This document shows, piece by piece, positions 45,772-59,767 of a DNA stretch of 64,000 bases. Source of the stretch: Pithys albifrons albifrons (Eukaryota; Chordata; Aves; Passeriformes; Thamnophilidae). The stretch spans positions 18,957,795-19,021,794 of the forward strand of contig NC_092459.1 in assembly GCF_047495875.1 (NCBI RefSeq), in the 5' to 3' direction. A program made the translations under genes and the position numbers. Position 1 is the first letter of the stretch. The number at the start of each line of letters is the position of its first letter. The notes beneath the pieces were generated by a model. That model saw only the letters and a list, made by a program, of their open reading frames with translations. It did no database searches and was not told the origin of the DNA.

Positions 45772-48700
45772 GTGGGAAATTCTTGTTATAACTTTTCTTA
45801 TAGGTTAACTGCAGATGTGAGAGTTGTTTCCAGCTGATGGTTTTAGGGGGTTGGGTTTTTTTAAAAATTTATATCAAACTGAAGATATGAATTGTCAAAG
45901 TAATTCAGTTCTAAGGAAAGTAGCTCAAAATTTCAAGAAAAGTACTCAATACTATAGGCAAACAGACACTACCACACATAATATTTTCCTTTTTTTTTTT
46001 TGTTAAAAATTTCATTGGTATTTTCTTTTTCAGTCTATATTAAATAGTTAAGAAGATTCAGACTGAGAATGAGGAGCACATTCCTACAATACTTATCCTC
46101 TGAAAATACCTACTCTGATTTCACTAAATGTGGATTGCCAGATTAAGACATAGATAGAAAAAATTATGCTCCAAAGGAGTAGTGATTCATCTCTAAACTC
46201 AATCCCTCACTCTTCTTGGGTGAAAAATGAAGTCCCATCAACTATTCTATGTATGGGGACTTCTGAAAACATACATTTTTTCTCCCTACCAGTTTTATGT
46301 CAGTTAGTTAGTACTAATTCCTGTTGAAGTGAGATCTGAATCAGACGTGAAGTGCAAGCAGCCTTATGAAGTATATGCATGTTCTCTTTAGCAGAGAGCT
46401 TTACATAAAATTCCCAATGTTTCCTATGTTTATTACTCCTGACATTTCTTCCCTGTGTTGTTTCACGACAGGTTGGCCCTGCCCTCTTCTCAGATGTGTT
46501 ACTTAATTTTCCTTTGACCATTTATTGAGCCACCTAAGGGTATACATGTACAATGGTCATATTAAAAGAGAAATCTTTTTAAAGCAATTTTATATTCATT
46601 CATACTCGATTTGTTTTGCATGGCTATTCAGTCCTGGATAAAACTCATCTAACTTGAGGCTTTTAACTGAGGCAACAACTAAAGCTTCCTCTGTAGTTAA
46701 TGAAGTGAAAGACTTTCTTCCAGGACAATGCACATCCAGAGTGGGCTGAGAGCCCTCTGGAAATGCTTGACAGTATCCACTGACTGTAGAGAGCTGGGAG
46801 GGACTAGTCATGTGACTAATGCCCTTCAGTCAAAACCTTTAATTTATGTGAGGTAATTCTAAGTATAACCTTGAGTAAGTCACTTTGGAATTAGAAACAG
46901 TCAGTCATTTTCCAAACCGTTCATTATTTTTCATAGCTCTGTTGTGAAACCTGTCCCCATATCCTCATGCCTTGTTTTTTATCCTGCTGTTTTGGTTATT
47001 TTCTATTTTTGTTATATTCTGCTTTTGAGAAAGTTTCATAGTGATTAGATCCTGCATTCAAAGCAAGTGCTGTTGGCTGTCACCTAACAATGCTATCATA
47101 TAGAACAATTCTGCCTATTTGACCATGTCTGCACTGAGACATTCACTGAGCTGTCCATAATGACTAATGGGTTTCAGCAGTGGTTAAAATTCTTCATTCC
47201 AATGTGCATTACCTGGAAGACATCCACAAAAGATTTCATTTGCAGGTGGTTTGCTCAATTGGCCAGATTAACTAAACCTGCTGGATGTAGTTCCTTACTT
47301 TTTCAGTTTTCACTAATCTATGCAACTTTATGTCAGCCACATACTTCCCACCTCACAGTTCAGCTGTTTCCAGACCAGTAATAAATGCATTTAATAGATA
47401 TTACACACAGCAAATGTATTAAATATCACGTTCTGGACCTTTGCTGTTTCCCATTCTTTTTCCGTGACACCATAATATTATTGTCCCATCTATGTAACAG
47501 CAGTTTATATAATTTGTGGTATTTTTTTATGTCTTTTTGTTGTGAGATCCTTCCTTTTTCACTCCTGACAAAGAAAGATGCTGACTTCCATGGTTTATAT
47601 TATTAAGTTTAAAACATTTTATTTTTCTATTCTCAATGATCTTAGCTAGAAAGAACTGGTTAAAACTTCCAGTGTTTATGGACTAAATTACCATAAATTT
47701 CCTTATCAACGATATTGCAAAATAGTTCAGAGTAAAAATTTAAGTCTTTTCAAGATTGCATTAGCCTACTTATCTTTATTAAAAGCAAATTTTATGAAGG
47801 GTAATATAATTCATTTCAGAGGAGTTTTAGTAGCTGAAATGTCTTACTCAAAATTAAAATATCAGTTATTCATAATCATCAGAACCTCTGTATAAAATTT
47901 CCATTTACTTAACCAAAATCCTAAACTGACTTTCTTTCTATAATGAATAAAGCACTAGGAGTACTTAACAGCTGTGTAGAAAATTATCAATATATCAACT
48001 GGATGTACCATTTAGTAATGCTATGAATTTAACTTGTGAAATTAGTCATAGTGATTTGGATTTCTATCACTCTCTTTTTTTAAAAAATATATTTTCAGAA
48101 AGTCATGCATTTGTCTGTCCAGCGTTAACTTCCTATCTGATTTTGGATAAACATTATATTGAATTATTCAGATACATTTACAGGTAGTTAGGACTGACTT
48201 CAGTGAACATGTTAAAAATGCTGCAGGTAGAATTTAGACACTAATCCTCAAAACTGCAACACAGGGTTGCCTACTGAGAGATTCCATAAACGTGGCCAGC
48301 CTGCCTGAACCCTGGTTATTATGAAAATTGCCTAAAAATCTACAGTGTTGCATCATGCCCAGCCTGCAAGGCAGGGTCAGCAGGTAGATGCTGGGTCCTG
48401 CCCAAGCCATGCAGGAAGCTGGAGGGTACTGCTGAAATACCCCAAGGTATCAGCCTAGTAGGGGTGCTGTCAGGCACATTTAGGGTGCTCTGACAGTCAG
48501 GGTTCCTCAGCACACTTGGTGGCAGAAGTATCAGACTTCAAATAATGCTGCTGAACAAAAGGTTTTTTCCATGGTAGTTGAATCAGTAACCCAATTAACC
48601 AGGGAGTGAGTTTGTTTTAGGGCCCTTCTCAGCTAAACCTGGTCCAAGCATTACTTTCTCATCTGACCACTTTTCACTCAGTGTCAGACAATGGTTGTTC

Positions 48701-49278
48701 TTTTGCATGCTTCACTGGACCCAGCTCTAGATGCAGTATTTCTCAAACCTTTCAGAAGCTTTCAGTCCCCTCCTCTGAGCTTTTACATGTCTTCAAGGAT
48801 GAGATACTTCCTTGAGCCCTTTTATAGTGAGACGAAGATAACCTGCCACACAGACTAAATGTCCACATGAGTAGTAACTTTGCTGATAATTGAGGAGCCC
48901 AGGCAATCCACCTTCATCTTTTGAGGCTACTATCAGCATATGTAGTTTCTGTTCTCCCGTCCTGGCAGATCATGTATTTCTATCAGCACAGAGTATTCTT
49001 GTTGGCTACCATTAAACCATGTATTTACAATCCTCTGGCTATGCCAAAAGTTATTAAATGTAAAATTAATGTATGGCATGTGTGATGCACTTAATATATA
49101 CATGTAAACAGCTGATGTACATTAAACAATGTGAATGTGATCAGAAGGGATTACTATACTTTAACTATTTGCTAAAACAGTTCTCCATCAATGTACAGGT
49201 GTCCATTTGAGATGTTGAGGCCGTGATGATCACAAAAAAGCAAGTCAAAAATCAAATGCATTGTTGTTGTTTATTCAG
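45772..49278 (+). other. DLGAP2: DLGAP2 intron, about 3.5 kb, phase 0
   Basis: From GTGGGA (45772) to tttattcAG (49278). AT-rich, the shortest complete intron in the window, with no CR1, LTR or RNA feature that I can recognise. A somewhat GC-richer patch at about 48290-48530 is unidentified. Confidence 0.9.
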
Positions 49279-49498
49279 ATGAGTGAAGCAGAGGTTAATG
49301 GGCAATTTGAATCGGTGTGTGAATCAGTGTTTAGTGAAGTTGAAGCTCAGGCAATGGATGCCCTTGACCTCCCCGGATGTTTCCGAACAAGAAGCCACAG
49401 TTACTTGCGTGCCATTCAGGCAGGCTATTCCCAAGATGATGAATGTATACCTGCGCTGACATCTTCCAATATCACCTCAACTATCAGGTCAACCACAG
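49279..49498 (+). CDS. DLGAP2: DLGAP2 internal coding exon 4 of 4 seen
   Basis: 220-nt exon between gtttattcAG and ACAG/GTAAGC, entering in phase 0 and leaving in phase 1. It encodes MSEAEVNGQFESVCESVF, then SEVEAQAMDALDLPGCF, RTRSHSYLRAIQAGYSQDD and ECIPALTSSNITSTIRSTT plus a split codon. R-T-R-S-H-S-Y-L-R-A is the fourth PSD-95-guanylate-kinase-binding-type repeat visible. The first codon is ATG where mammalian DLGAP2 has Val as far as I recall. It is an internal residue here, because the preceding exon joins in frame (CVSQ/MSEAE). The next exon, which should start the proline-rich YKKTPPPVPPR region, is not in the window. Confidence 0.96.
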
Positions 49499-52400
49499 GT
49501 AAGCAAATCTACATTGACTTTTCCACTGTTCTGCACATAAAAATATGTCATCTTGTTTTGTAAAAGGATGTTTGACACTGGAAACAATTTCCCTTTGTAG
49601 AGAAAATGTATGATACCAGTACTCTTAAGATTGTAATACTGTATCACTGTGGCTATATATTGGAATAAGCTCCTTCTGGGGAGAATCTTGCATGTATAAT
49701 ATAATGGACCTGAATTTTTTACCTCCATTTCCTGTATGTACAGTTATCTAGGTGCAAATATAAAAATACAAGTGCAAATGGTAACATTTAGATATTGTTA
49801 TACATTTATGTGGTTTATCTATCAAGTAATCAACCTTCTAAATGAGATTAGTTGCAGTAATTCTAATTTAGGTCCTTAAAGTATCAAGAGAGAAAGAGAA
49901 GCAAGGTTAGAAATATTTCATCTAAACACTTGAAGACAATTAATTTAAAAGACAATTAATTAGGCAAGGTGTAGCTAGTTGTATCAATACTGTGAATTGT
50001 AAACATTATGGCACTTTTCACATACCTGCCATTACTCATCAGTAACCATTAGCATTCACTGTTATAACACTCACTGTTGAGATCTTTTAACATTCTTCGG
50101 ACAACTTTCTTTTCTCTTAATAGTTGCTTAGCAGCTATGGTAACTTTATTAATTTTAAAATATTAACATTTATCAGTAGAGAAAAGATTGCACAGAGAGC
50201 AGTAAAATAGTTAAAATGAAATCTGTAGGAAATATGTATTCTTTGTTAAGGGTGGCAAATTCACTTTTATGTTTCCAAATATGTTAATGCCAGTTCCTAA
50301 TTAATATTGTCCTTTCCACATGCTATGAAATTGCAGTGCAGGCTACCCCTCTACAATAAGTAAAAAGGAGCTCAAAATGTATCATATAAAAATACTTTTG
50401 GAATTATTTGTTTGACATATCTGTTGTATAACAGAACAGTGGGAGTTTAGAAAGGAAGTAAGCTGCAGTTGAGTAACATACATTTGCATTCCAGAAGTAG
50501 CATAAAATGTTATTTTATCTTAAGTGTAGTATTTTAATAGCAAAATATATAACTTGGTGTAAAACTGGAAATTCTTGCTTACAGTGCCCCCTCTAGGGAT
50601 GTTTCTGTCCTTCTATTAATGGAGATGCTATCATGATACAAAATGAGATTTTACTGCTACCCCAGAGACTAATTTTCATCATTATCATATAGTACTGTGT
50701 GATCATTATGAAGACAACTTCAGTGGCAAAAGACACAGATACTTACTTTGGTGCCTGACTCCATGTACTGAATTGAAATACTTTCAGAATTACTTTGTTT
50801 ACCAAGTGGATTGGTTTTAACCTAGGCTGTTTTGAGATTATATGCTAGATAATTCCAAAATTCTCACTGAAGGAATTTGTTTTATTTTCTCTAGAATGAC
50901 AAAGCTGAGTAATAGAATGTTTTTGGGAAAGTACAGGATTAGCATGTAAATACATTTGCATCACAGTATTTTCATACTTTTGCATGGATTAGCAGGCTGA
51001 TGGTTAAATACTGTGGTTCTGAAAACTTTAACCTTCATTTCACACATAGCTTCTCCCTCAGAAATGATTTATCAGATACATTTTCTTGCCCATGTATGCA
51101 ATTATTCTTCTTTATTGTGGTGAGGTGATATTGACATTCTAGAGAAAAACAGATTATTTGAGTTGTTTTCCTTATCCAAAACTGTTTCCAAGCTGTGCAC
51201 TGTATACAGTTCTGAGCGTGGTTCTGTATTCAATATATCGTCTCTGTACTACTGAGCAAGTTTGTCCTCAGCTTCTATATAAGGCAAATATTCCAATCAG
51301 AAATACTTTTCTGATTTACATGAAGAGTAAGGGTTGCGTGATTCACTTTTAATCAGAAATTTCAGTAGCAAAATCAGTTCTTGTTTATAAAACTCTAGGG
51401 GTAACCCATTTTTCTCTCTTCAGCCCCTGTCACTTTGGAGGGATATACTTCATTTCCTATCATTACTGTAATTCAAAAAATGTCTTACTTTTCCATCTCT
51501 CTCTGAAAATTAATAAAGAAGCAGTTGCCTGAAATGTAAAAATGGTGTTGGCAGACACTTGACATTTATATGGGCTTCATTCAAATAAATGTCAAAAAGG
51601 TCGGAGTTTCACATCAGCCTTCAGTTCCAATTCAGTCTTTTGAATTCTTAGGAAAATTACATTACATTAATTCCTTTTTTCTTTCTAATGTAACAAACTC
51701 TTCTTGGCAAAGAAACCAAAGTAATTTCTTAGAAAATTAACACGCATTTCAATTTAATTATTATGTGCAATTTTAGTGATATAGGTCATGACTGCCTCTT
51801 ATCATTGTTGTAAAGCAATTAAATCATAACACAAAGTCTTTGCTCAAAATTAATTTATGTAACTAAAAATGTGAATCTAAAATGAAAAATGTAGTGTTTG
51901 ATCTGTGAATTCAATTACAAGACTATAGAAAATGTGTTTACAGCATGCAGTTTCCTAAATATTGTTAGATGCATTAACAGCTTTCAGAAGATGGAGAGGT
52001 TGCAACTCTAATGAATATTATGAGGGACATTATTAATGTACTCTGCTAAGAGTTTTCTAATAGGTGGAAAAAAGAGCTACCAGTATATAGCTCCTCTTAA
52101 CTGCATTCAGCTTCACAGGGAAAGCCCAATGATTCATTGCTAATACCTATGGTAATGTAGACCACATAACTTTTGCACAGATGCACATAGTTTATTTGTA
52201 GAACCAGTCTTCTCCACCTCTGAAGGCAACTGCGTGGCAAGGTACTGTGCAACTGTGTGGCACTCCCTCTTGCCCCAGGTGTAAATGAATGAGACAAGTG
52301 ACAGTGCGAAGGAGGCAGCTGGCATTGCTGCCACACAGTAAGCTTGACCTGGGCTCTGTGTGACCCTCGCTGAGACTCATGTTGCAGTGTGGTTAGGGCA

Positions 52401-53974
52401 TTTCTAGCCATCACATTTCATTTTGTGAAGAGATAATGAACCCAGTAAAAAATCCTTGATGTTAAAAGCCCTGAATGACAACATATGCTTTCCGTCTCTG
52501 AACTGTATCCAGTCGCAGCTGTCAGATGCACAGCTGAGAAAATACAGCTCCAGCTGCTGCTGCCTCCCACCTCATCCTTCCATCACAGACAACATGTAAT
52601 TTCCTGAATGGGAAGTCACAGAGTGTGGTAGTCATCCTAAGTGCTACTGCCTTACAGCTCTGCTATTTCTGCAAGCAATGCTTCACTTTTCAGGAAGAGT
52701 TCATAAAAAATGGGTCACTTTCCCAGGTAGTTCCAGCTCAGGGCCCTATTGTCTAAGCATGTCTGCACATATATTCACTCCACTGTCAGCTCGGAGTGCT
52801 CCTTCCCAGTAACACCTGGGGAGAGTGACAGAGTATGGCGGGAAGAGGCACAAGCTGCCTGAGGTATTGGGTCTGTGCCTCCAGTGAGCCCTGGCTGCAT
52901 AGCCTTGCTGGGAAAAAGTGCAGTAGGCTGGGAGCAGTGCTGCAGTAACACGTTATCCCACTTGCAAAACCTGGCTTCTCTTACTGAAAAGTACTTCAAA
53001 TACCCTGGTACAACAATGGACTGTACCATGAGAACAACCAGTGAGGATGTCTGGAAAATACTAACCACTCTCCCTTGTTTTGCCTTTGTCTGAGAAGATC
53101 AACTTATTTTTGTTACAAATTCTATTTATAGAGGGAGTCATTTATACTACTTACTCTATATGTTATAGATTATTTCAGGACATCTCCTCACAGGTTTTTT
53201 GGTTTGATTTTATTATGAATGCAGAAATACTTACTGAACTGCAATAGTACTGGAGGTAGCAGTTAGGATGGTCTTTTGTGAAGCAGATGAACATGTTAAG
53301 ATCCCTTCTCTGAGAGAAAGAGTAACTTGTTATTTGCACCTTTGGCCAACTTGAACACCAAGTTATTGTCTGTTCAGATGTGGAGGGGCACACACAGATT
53401 CTCCTGATGGCATTATTATACATTGTGTATAACACTTTCACCTTTATTGAGAGAAGCACTGCTGCTCTAGGCTGCTACTCAGGATGCTCACCCACCAGGT
53501 GGGATATCTTCTCAGTCTGTATTGCTTTTACATGCCAAATAAAACAGTTAAGCCAGAAATACTGAATATGTGATTCAGTCAGATGTCTTTCTCCAGCAAC
53601 AAGCACAAACTGAGTGGCCTCAGTTAAGCTCTTTGGTTTGTAGGCTGATGAATAAAAGACAGAATAATTTTCCTCTAACCCAGTTTTTTGTCTACAACAG
53701 TGGTTTTTGATTAATGCATTAATGACAACTCGCTATGGGCTTCAGCACAATGGGCACTGGGTCAGGGTACATAAAGGCATTCTGCTTTCTCTCCTATGTC
53801 AAGTGTCAGTCCAAGGTCACTTCTCCCACTTCAAGGATTTCCAGATAATCTTGAGAGAATATTAGCATGAAGCACTGTTGAATTCAGGGAATACAATTAT
53901 TAGCCTTAAATGGCCATTATACTGCATCATCATTTTTAATTTTTTTCTAGAAAATTCAGCATAATGTAAATCTG

Positions 53975-54003
53975 TCAGATCTTTTCCAACTTTAATGATT
54001 CTG
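53975..54003 (+). mobile_element. Tiny sense CR1 3' terminus
   Basis: gatcttttccaactttaat followed by gattctgt matches the last 30 bases or so of CR1 3' ends. The sequence upstream is too diverged to follow. It may be chance similarity. Confidence 0.4.
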
Positions 54004-54664
54004 TCAGTTGTGCATGCACGCCCTTTTATCTGATTCATAGTGGGCATCTCAACTAAGTTCATGCTTGCTAGAGAGTTCATCAAAGAAGATGAGGAGCAGG
54101 GAACTGTCTTTTGGCCATTTTACTTTTCTCAGACAGTTGGACTCTTCTTGACAATGAGCAAACTTTGGAGAATTCCACATTTACTGAACTATTTAGCATT
54201 AATTCCAAAACCAATTAATTCGAACAAGGTCACATTGGATGAGGGAGTTTTCAATTAGAGCTCATACAATTACTCAGGATGCCTGAGGAATTGCAGGTTT
54301 CCCTTTTCTGGGCTTAAAGCTGTTTTCAGCTTTCCATTTTTCAAATAAGGGACTACAAAGAGTAAATTTTTACGGCACATGTTTGATATTTAGCCAAAAA
54401 ACTCTTATTGCCAATAAACAGATTGCATGGTCAAGTACATAAAGACATTGGAAATACAACATTTCACACAGAAATTGTACCTTTCCATAGCACAGCTGCC
54501 CCTGCAGACCCTCAAAGGACTGATTCAGTGGTTGCTATCTGAACACTAATTACAGTAGTTATTCTTTTAAGTTTTCCCTGATTTGTCTGGTTTTTGTTTT
54601 GTTTCTTTTTTTTTCCAAGATATGAGGTTACCAAAGGCAGGCAAAAGTCATGGTACTGCTCTAT

Positions 54665-54785
54665 ATGGCACCCCTCCCATGACGAAAGCATAAGAGAGTG
54701 GGCACAGCTCAGCCTAAAGAATAGAAAGCTCAGAGGGAATTTAAATGTGTATAAATATATAAATTGGAAAAAATGCTTTTCAGCT
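54665..54785 (+). mobile_element. Sense CR1 fragment upstream of LTR
   Basis: ctcccatgacgaaagcataa, then gctcagcctaaagaatag, aaagctcagagggaattt and atgtgtataaatatataaa follow the CR1 order of the ctcctatgaa, gttcagcctggagaa, ggctcaggggga and tataaatatct segments. Old and diverged. It ends close to where the LTR at 54817 begins; the LTR may have landed in or beside it. Confidence 0.6.
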
Positions 54786-54816
54786 CCCAAAAGAAAAATA
54801 GTTTATGATAAATGTG

Positions 54817-55554
54817 TGTGCTGGTTTAAAGGTAAACCAGCAGTAGAAACAAACCCACCACAAGAGAGATTATAATTTACAATTTAATTAAAATATTACA
54901 ATGAATGCAATAGCACTTATTAGAAATAAGTGCAATAGCACTTAGAGAAAGTGGTTTTAACCCACAAAACCCACAAGTGTAACCCAGCACCCTGGGGCAC
55001 AAACACAATGGTGTTCACTAACCCCTGTGCTGAGCCCCATGTGGTTCCCCCAAGTCCAAAGTAAAGGAGGTGAAAAACTTGTTGGTACAGATGACAGTCG
55101 CAGCCTGGTCAAGAGTGGTGGTCGAGAGTGCTGGTCGCAGTCTGGTCAAGGTTCTGGTCCTCCTCCAGATCTGCTGAGTGGTCTCCTAAGTCCCCAAACC
55201 CCCAAGATTATAACCCCTCAAGTCCAGGTGGGACCACCCAGTTACCTTCCCCTGGGCAATCTCACTCTGTGAGTCATGGGGTATTTTGGAATCATTGATG
55301 GCCCATTAGCAGACATGACCTCAGGCTGGGTGTGGAGGTGCTAACGGCTTCCTGGAAGGGAGTTATCACAGCTCTTATCTCATAGGTGTCTTTCACACCC
55401 AGCTCATACCTGAGGGGTCAGGTGTGCCCTGGGCAGCTACTGCAAATGGTCCATTGTTAACAGTTCTTGGGAAATGGCATGAAGGGTTTGGAATACACAG
55501 CTTTGGTCACACCCACACAATGATAAACTGGTTCCAACTTGCTGAACCAGGACA
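54817..55554 (-). mobile_element. Solo ERV LTR with near-perfect 5-bp target duplication, antisense
   Basis: Termini TGTGCTGGTTTAAAGG and GCTGAACCAGGACA; on the minus strand the element begins TGTCCTGGTTCAGC, a bird ERVL-like LTR start. The flanks are atgtg (54812-54816) and atgta (55555-55559), a 5-base duplication with one mismatch, as expected for ERVL-type integration. On the minus strand a TTATAA box (55208-55213) lies about 340 bp in, and an ATTAAA signal (54883-54888) lies near the 3' end. The plus-strand start carries a TGGTTTAAAGGTAAACCA imperfect palindrome. No internal retroviral sequence, so solo. Confidence 0.75.
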
Positions 55555-57189
55555 ATGTATGATTTTCTTTTATTTCCTCAATTATGAGATACTTATCCAG
55601 GCGGTTGTTACGATCTTCTTAACCCAATGCACTATGATTGGTAAAACCCAGCCAAATGAAGGAAAACCTATGCATGAAGTAACATCTCCACAATTTCTGT
55701 TGTCTCTATAGAAATCAGTTCTGAGTCTTAGAGGATTTTACTGGTATCCATTGTTAAGTAATAGCTATCAGTGGAATCCACAACAGGTATGTTGAGTCCA
55801 AATAACATATAGGTACCTTGAGTCCAAATGAGATACAGAAGGCTGTGTTCTCAATTATTATTTGCCTGTTGACTTTGCTGAGTTCTGACAGGGCTCTGCG
55901 AAATTATCTGTCACTCTAACTCTCTGCAGGAAACACACTAAGTATCTCTGGGAGCACTTGGGCTTCCTGAATTAATACTTTGATGCTGTGCCAACTTATG
56001 TGTCTATACTTTGAGAACAAATCATATACTAACAAACAATGAGCTCAGTTCTACCCTTGGATATGCACACATCATTTTCATTTCTCTGGGCATATCTGGG
56101 TGGCATAATTAGTCTTTAATTCTTTTAAACATGTTGAAGTTCTGCTGCTATGCTGACACTGCTGTTCAGTAGCAGCTCTACGTGGTAGAAATGGCCTAGG
56201 GAGACACAGAGATGAAGGTGACACAAACACTTTGGTTCAAGGAGTTCAATGGAGGATGGCCAAGGGGGCATCACAACTGTTCATAAGTCTGAGATTCTCT
56301 GCGATGGAGTAAGGTTGTGCTAATTGGGGCTGCCTGGCCTCTTCAGGCTGATGAGGCATGAAAACATTTGGAGCAGTAGCCAGGAGCTTTTCATATTTTT
56401 CATTCACCCTAGTACAGTCTGTCTTCAGAGTCAAAGATAAAAAATGAAGCCAATGACTTCCATCTATGGTTAGTTTAAAAAATGTGTAATGAGTGTTTCT
56501 CCTTTGCTCCTGCTGTTCTGTGCTTGACATAATTCCTCCATAACCCATTGGATTTGCCAGACAGCTGGTTCTTTCTTTATTAAAAAGGACATCTATTCTC
56601 CATCCCCTGGCAGAATTTGGCTTCTAAGCTATTCTGTGCACAGGGTTTTCTGAGCTTCATTTTCTTATGGAAAAAAAAATACAATTTATAAGAAAAAAAA
56701 AGGCAAGGAAAGTGAATCATTGGTTAATGTTTGAAGCCTTCCTGACATAGTAAAAGCTAACAGTGGGAGATGTAACTCTCAGCCCAGCTATTTAGCATGA
56801 GGTTGCCAGAACCTTTGATAGGTTTGTGTAGCTGTGGGAAGCTCATAGGTCGGTGAGCCTGGAAGCACCTGTTCATCATGCTTGTAGTGAAAAAGAAGGC
56901 AGGACCCCTCTCCTGCCAGTGCTTCTCCTTCTGGATTCAATGCTTGCAGTGCTGGGTATACAGGCATTATCTGACACATTTCTGTGTCAGGAAATTTATT
57001 CAGACTGATGTCTACCCTAGAAAGGCAATTGATAAGCCTGATACTCAAAATGCACTTGAAAAGCTTTTTTTTTTTTCCAGGGGATCAGAGAAAATAAACA
57101 TACTGATGACATTCCTAGGGCATTACCAGACAGAATTAGCCTTTGACCAGGCAGTTTAGTTGAATAGTCTGGGGTTTGCCTCCAGATCA

Positions 57190-57230
57190 AGACAACTAGA
57201 CAGAAATGGTATTATGCAATCTAGTTGTCT
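57190..57230. repeat. 11-bp perfect inverted repeat, 19-base loop
   Basis: AGACAACTAGA (57190-57200) and TCTAGTTGTCT (57220-57230) are exact reverse complements separated by 19 bases. No T-run, duplication or transposon sequence accompanies it. Confidence 0.8.
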
Positions 57231-59767
57231 AAGTTTCCATGACAACAAACTCTGATTAGTTCAAAGACAATTGGCTGGCACTATTTGAGACATTTGAGTC
57301 ATCACAGAAGACCTAAAACAGAATTGCATCATTCTGGACAAGAGGCCATTGGCTGGGCAGGAAGGCCTAGGAGCTCTGAAAAGGTATTAGATACCTATGA
57401 TGTGGTAAGTTTGGCTCAGACTGAATATAGTGTATGGATTTATTAGGCACCAACAGAGAATCAACAAACTCCAGCCTACATTGCGGGGTCTTATGGTACC
57501 TTAATAGCACCTTGACAGTTACCAACAAAGTCTGTACTTGCTGTAAGGCAAACTTCACTCTCAGTACATAGTCCATTAAAACATACACACTAGAAACCAC
57601 AAATACCAGAGCAATCCAAGCAGCTTACTACTACTCCTCAAGGGCAATGAGAGGGCATCCAGGATTAGGGAAGATACTGAGTTTGAAGAGAGTAACCTAT
57701 CACTTGGCTACCTGAGACTGAGAACAGAATATTAAGGACATATCAAAGACTCATGATTTTTATATGCATTTCTTTACCTTTTGGGGTATTTCTGTGTCCA
57801 GAAAAATACATATATTTCCACTCTCTGTCTCCTTCCCCCAATTAAAAAAATTATACAAATTTCAGTCTTAAAAACTCATCTCATGAATGATAAATGATAT
57901 ATATGTCTAAAATGTAGCTGTCAAAGGCAGTCACATTAATATCCTATTATAGCCAATGAATACATAACTCCTTTAGTACCGGTATCTATTATGAAAAAAG
58001 TGATTCTCTGGACATCCCTATTTCTCTCTCTTGCCAATAAAAATAGTCTGCAATGATAGCATTGTACAGCTAGCTAACTTTCATAAATCTGAGGCAAAAG
58101 TCAAACCTATTTAAATTGCATTATAGGATGAAAACAAAGATTAAATCCTGGTTCCACAGAAAACGAGGATAACTGAGAAAGTCATCCTCTAAATTAGAGG
58201 GCTGAGAGATAAAAAGACAGCAGTATCCTTTTCTGGACCTACATACAGGGCTGGAGGCCTGCAAATAGCTTTCTTAGCACTGGTTTTGACACTGGTACTG
58301 AGTCCATCTGTCTTGAGTAAAAAGATTATTTCATTTTACAAAAAAGTCCACTCTGAGATTGTGTCCAGACTTGTAGATCTGTGGATTAAATTATTAAAAG
58401 GCATTAAATTATCTCTAGGTAAAATATTTTGTAGTCACTTAAGTTCTTTAATATCAGATTGTTTTCATAGTGTAGTGTTAAAAATATGAAATCTTCCCTT
58501 AAGGGTGAATGAGCAAATTATTTTTCTTATCCTATTCAGCTTAGAATTCCTCCCCGTAAGTTAAATAAAATCACAAGCTACAAATAGTTACTCTAAGAAC
58601 AGAAAATATTAAAAAAGCCAACTATAAGCCTACATAATATGTTCATGATGGGCTTTAATTGAATGAGAAGGTATATGGGAGTTCAAGAAGAAATTCTACT
58701 GAAAAATATTTTCACATTTTCTATTTTATTTCAATATGAAAAGAGTAGCAAAACACGAGTGATTTTTAGTTTCTGGAACTCTTTTTTTCTCTTTGTCTCC
58801 TATTGTTTTGATGATGCAAGAAATGCAATTTGTATTAATGAAAAGCTGCACATACATTGTGAAAATGAAATAAGATTAAAGGAACATTTTTCTTTCCTGC
58901 AACCAAAAACCTGAGATGGTGTTCTTTCATGCAGTATTTTAGAGGCACATAGGAACTATTTAGAAGAGCAATACAGCTGTCAGCACTTTGCTGTGCCATC
59001 TACAGGATGCTGGTTAGGCTATAATTTCTTGCTAATTAACTGATCCAAAATAGAACCCTTTGTAACTAGTCCATCAGCAATCTATGAGGCTTGTGTTGCC
59101 CACATCTCTTTTAATTTTGGCAAAGGCCTACAGTTTCTGATCTTGATGTCCTGTTTGATTTGCATTTCTGTTTTGAGACTAACATTAATTACACTGTCAA
59201 AACAGATTTCATCGTTTATGTAACATGGAGCTGCCTACAGACCTAAGTTTCCTCAATATGGAGGTAACATCTTGCACACTGAATGACTTGATTACAGTAG
59301 TTCTTTTTATATTTTTCTTCTCCTGAGAGACTGTTCTGTGTACTTAGGCTCCAGCTTTTTCCAAATTTAGTGGTCACATTTCCACTTAATTGTTAGTTTC
59401 CTGTACAAAATCAGATAGATGTACAGAACTTAAGCCTAATGGGATCTACTCTGAATATTGAGACTAATCTGAAGCATACACAAATTCTTTTTTTTTTTAA
59501 TTAACTCATCCAGTAGTTTTGCCTTACCCCAGTAAATTCTAATTGAGGTCATGTGTCATACTAATGACTTAAGTCTTTTTTCACAAGTGCTATATAGAGT
59601 TTTTTAGCAGAGAGGTATCAAAAACAGATGCTGTTTAAAACTAGTTTTTTATATGGTATTTATCTGACAACAGTGTCTCAGTGGTATGCTATTTAGAAAA
59701 ACTCTTTAGAAAAGTTTTATATAAGAAACACAATCCTTGTTTAATGAAAATAATATGGTAATATAAT

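Noticed and set aside
45772..45837. Continuation of exon 3 past its donor to a stop
   Set aside because: A GT donor at 45772 and perfect in-frame joining to the exon at 49279 show this is intron; it would matter only if the intron is retained.
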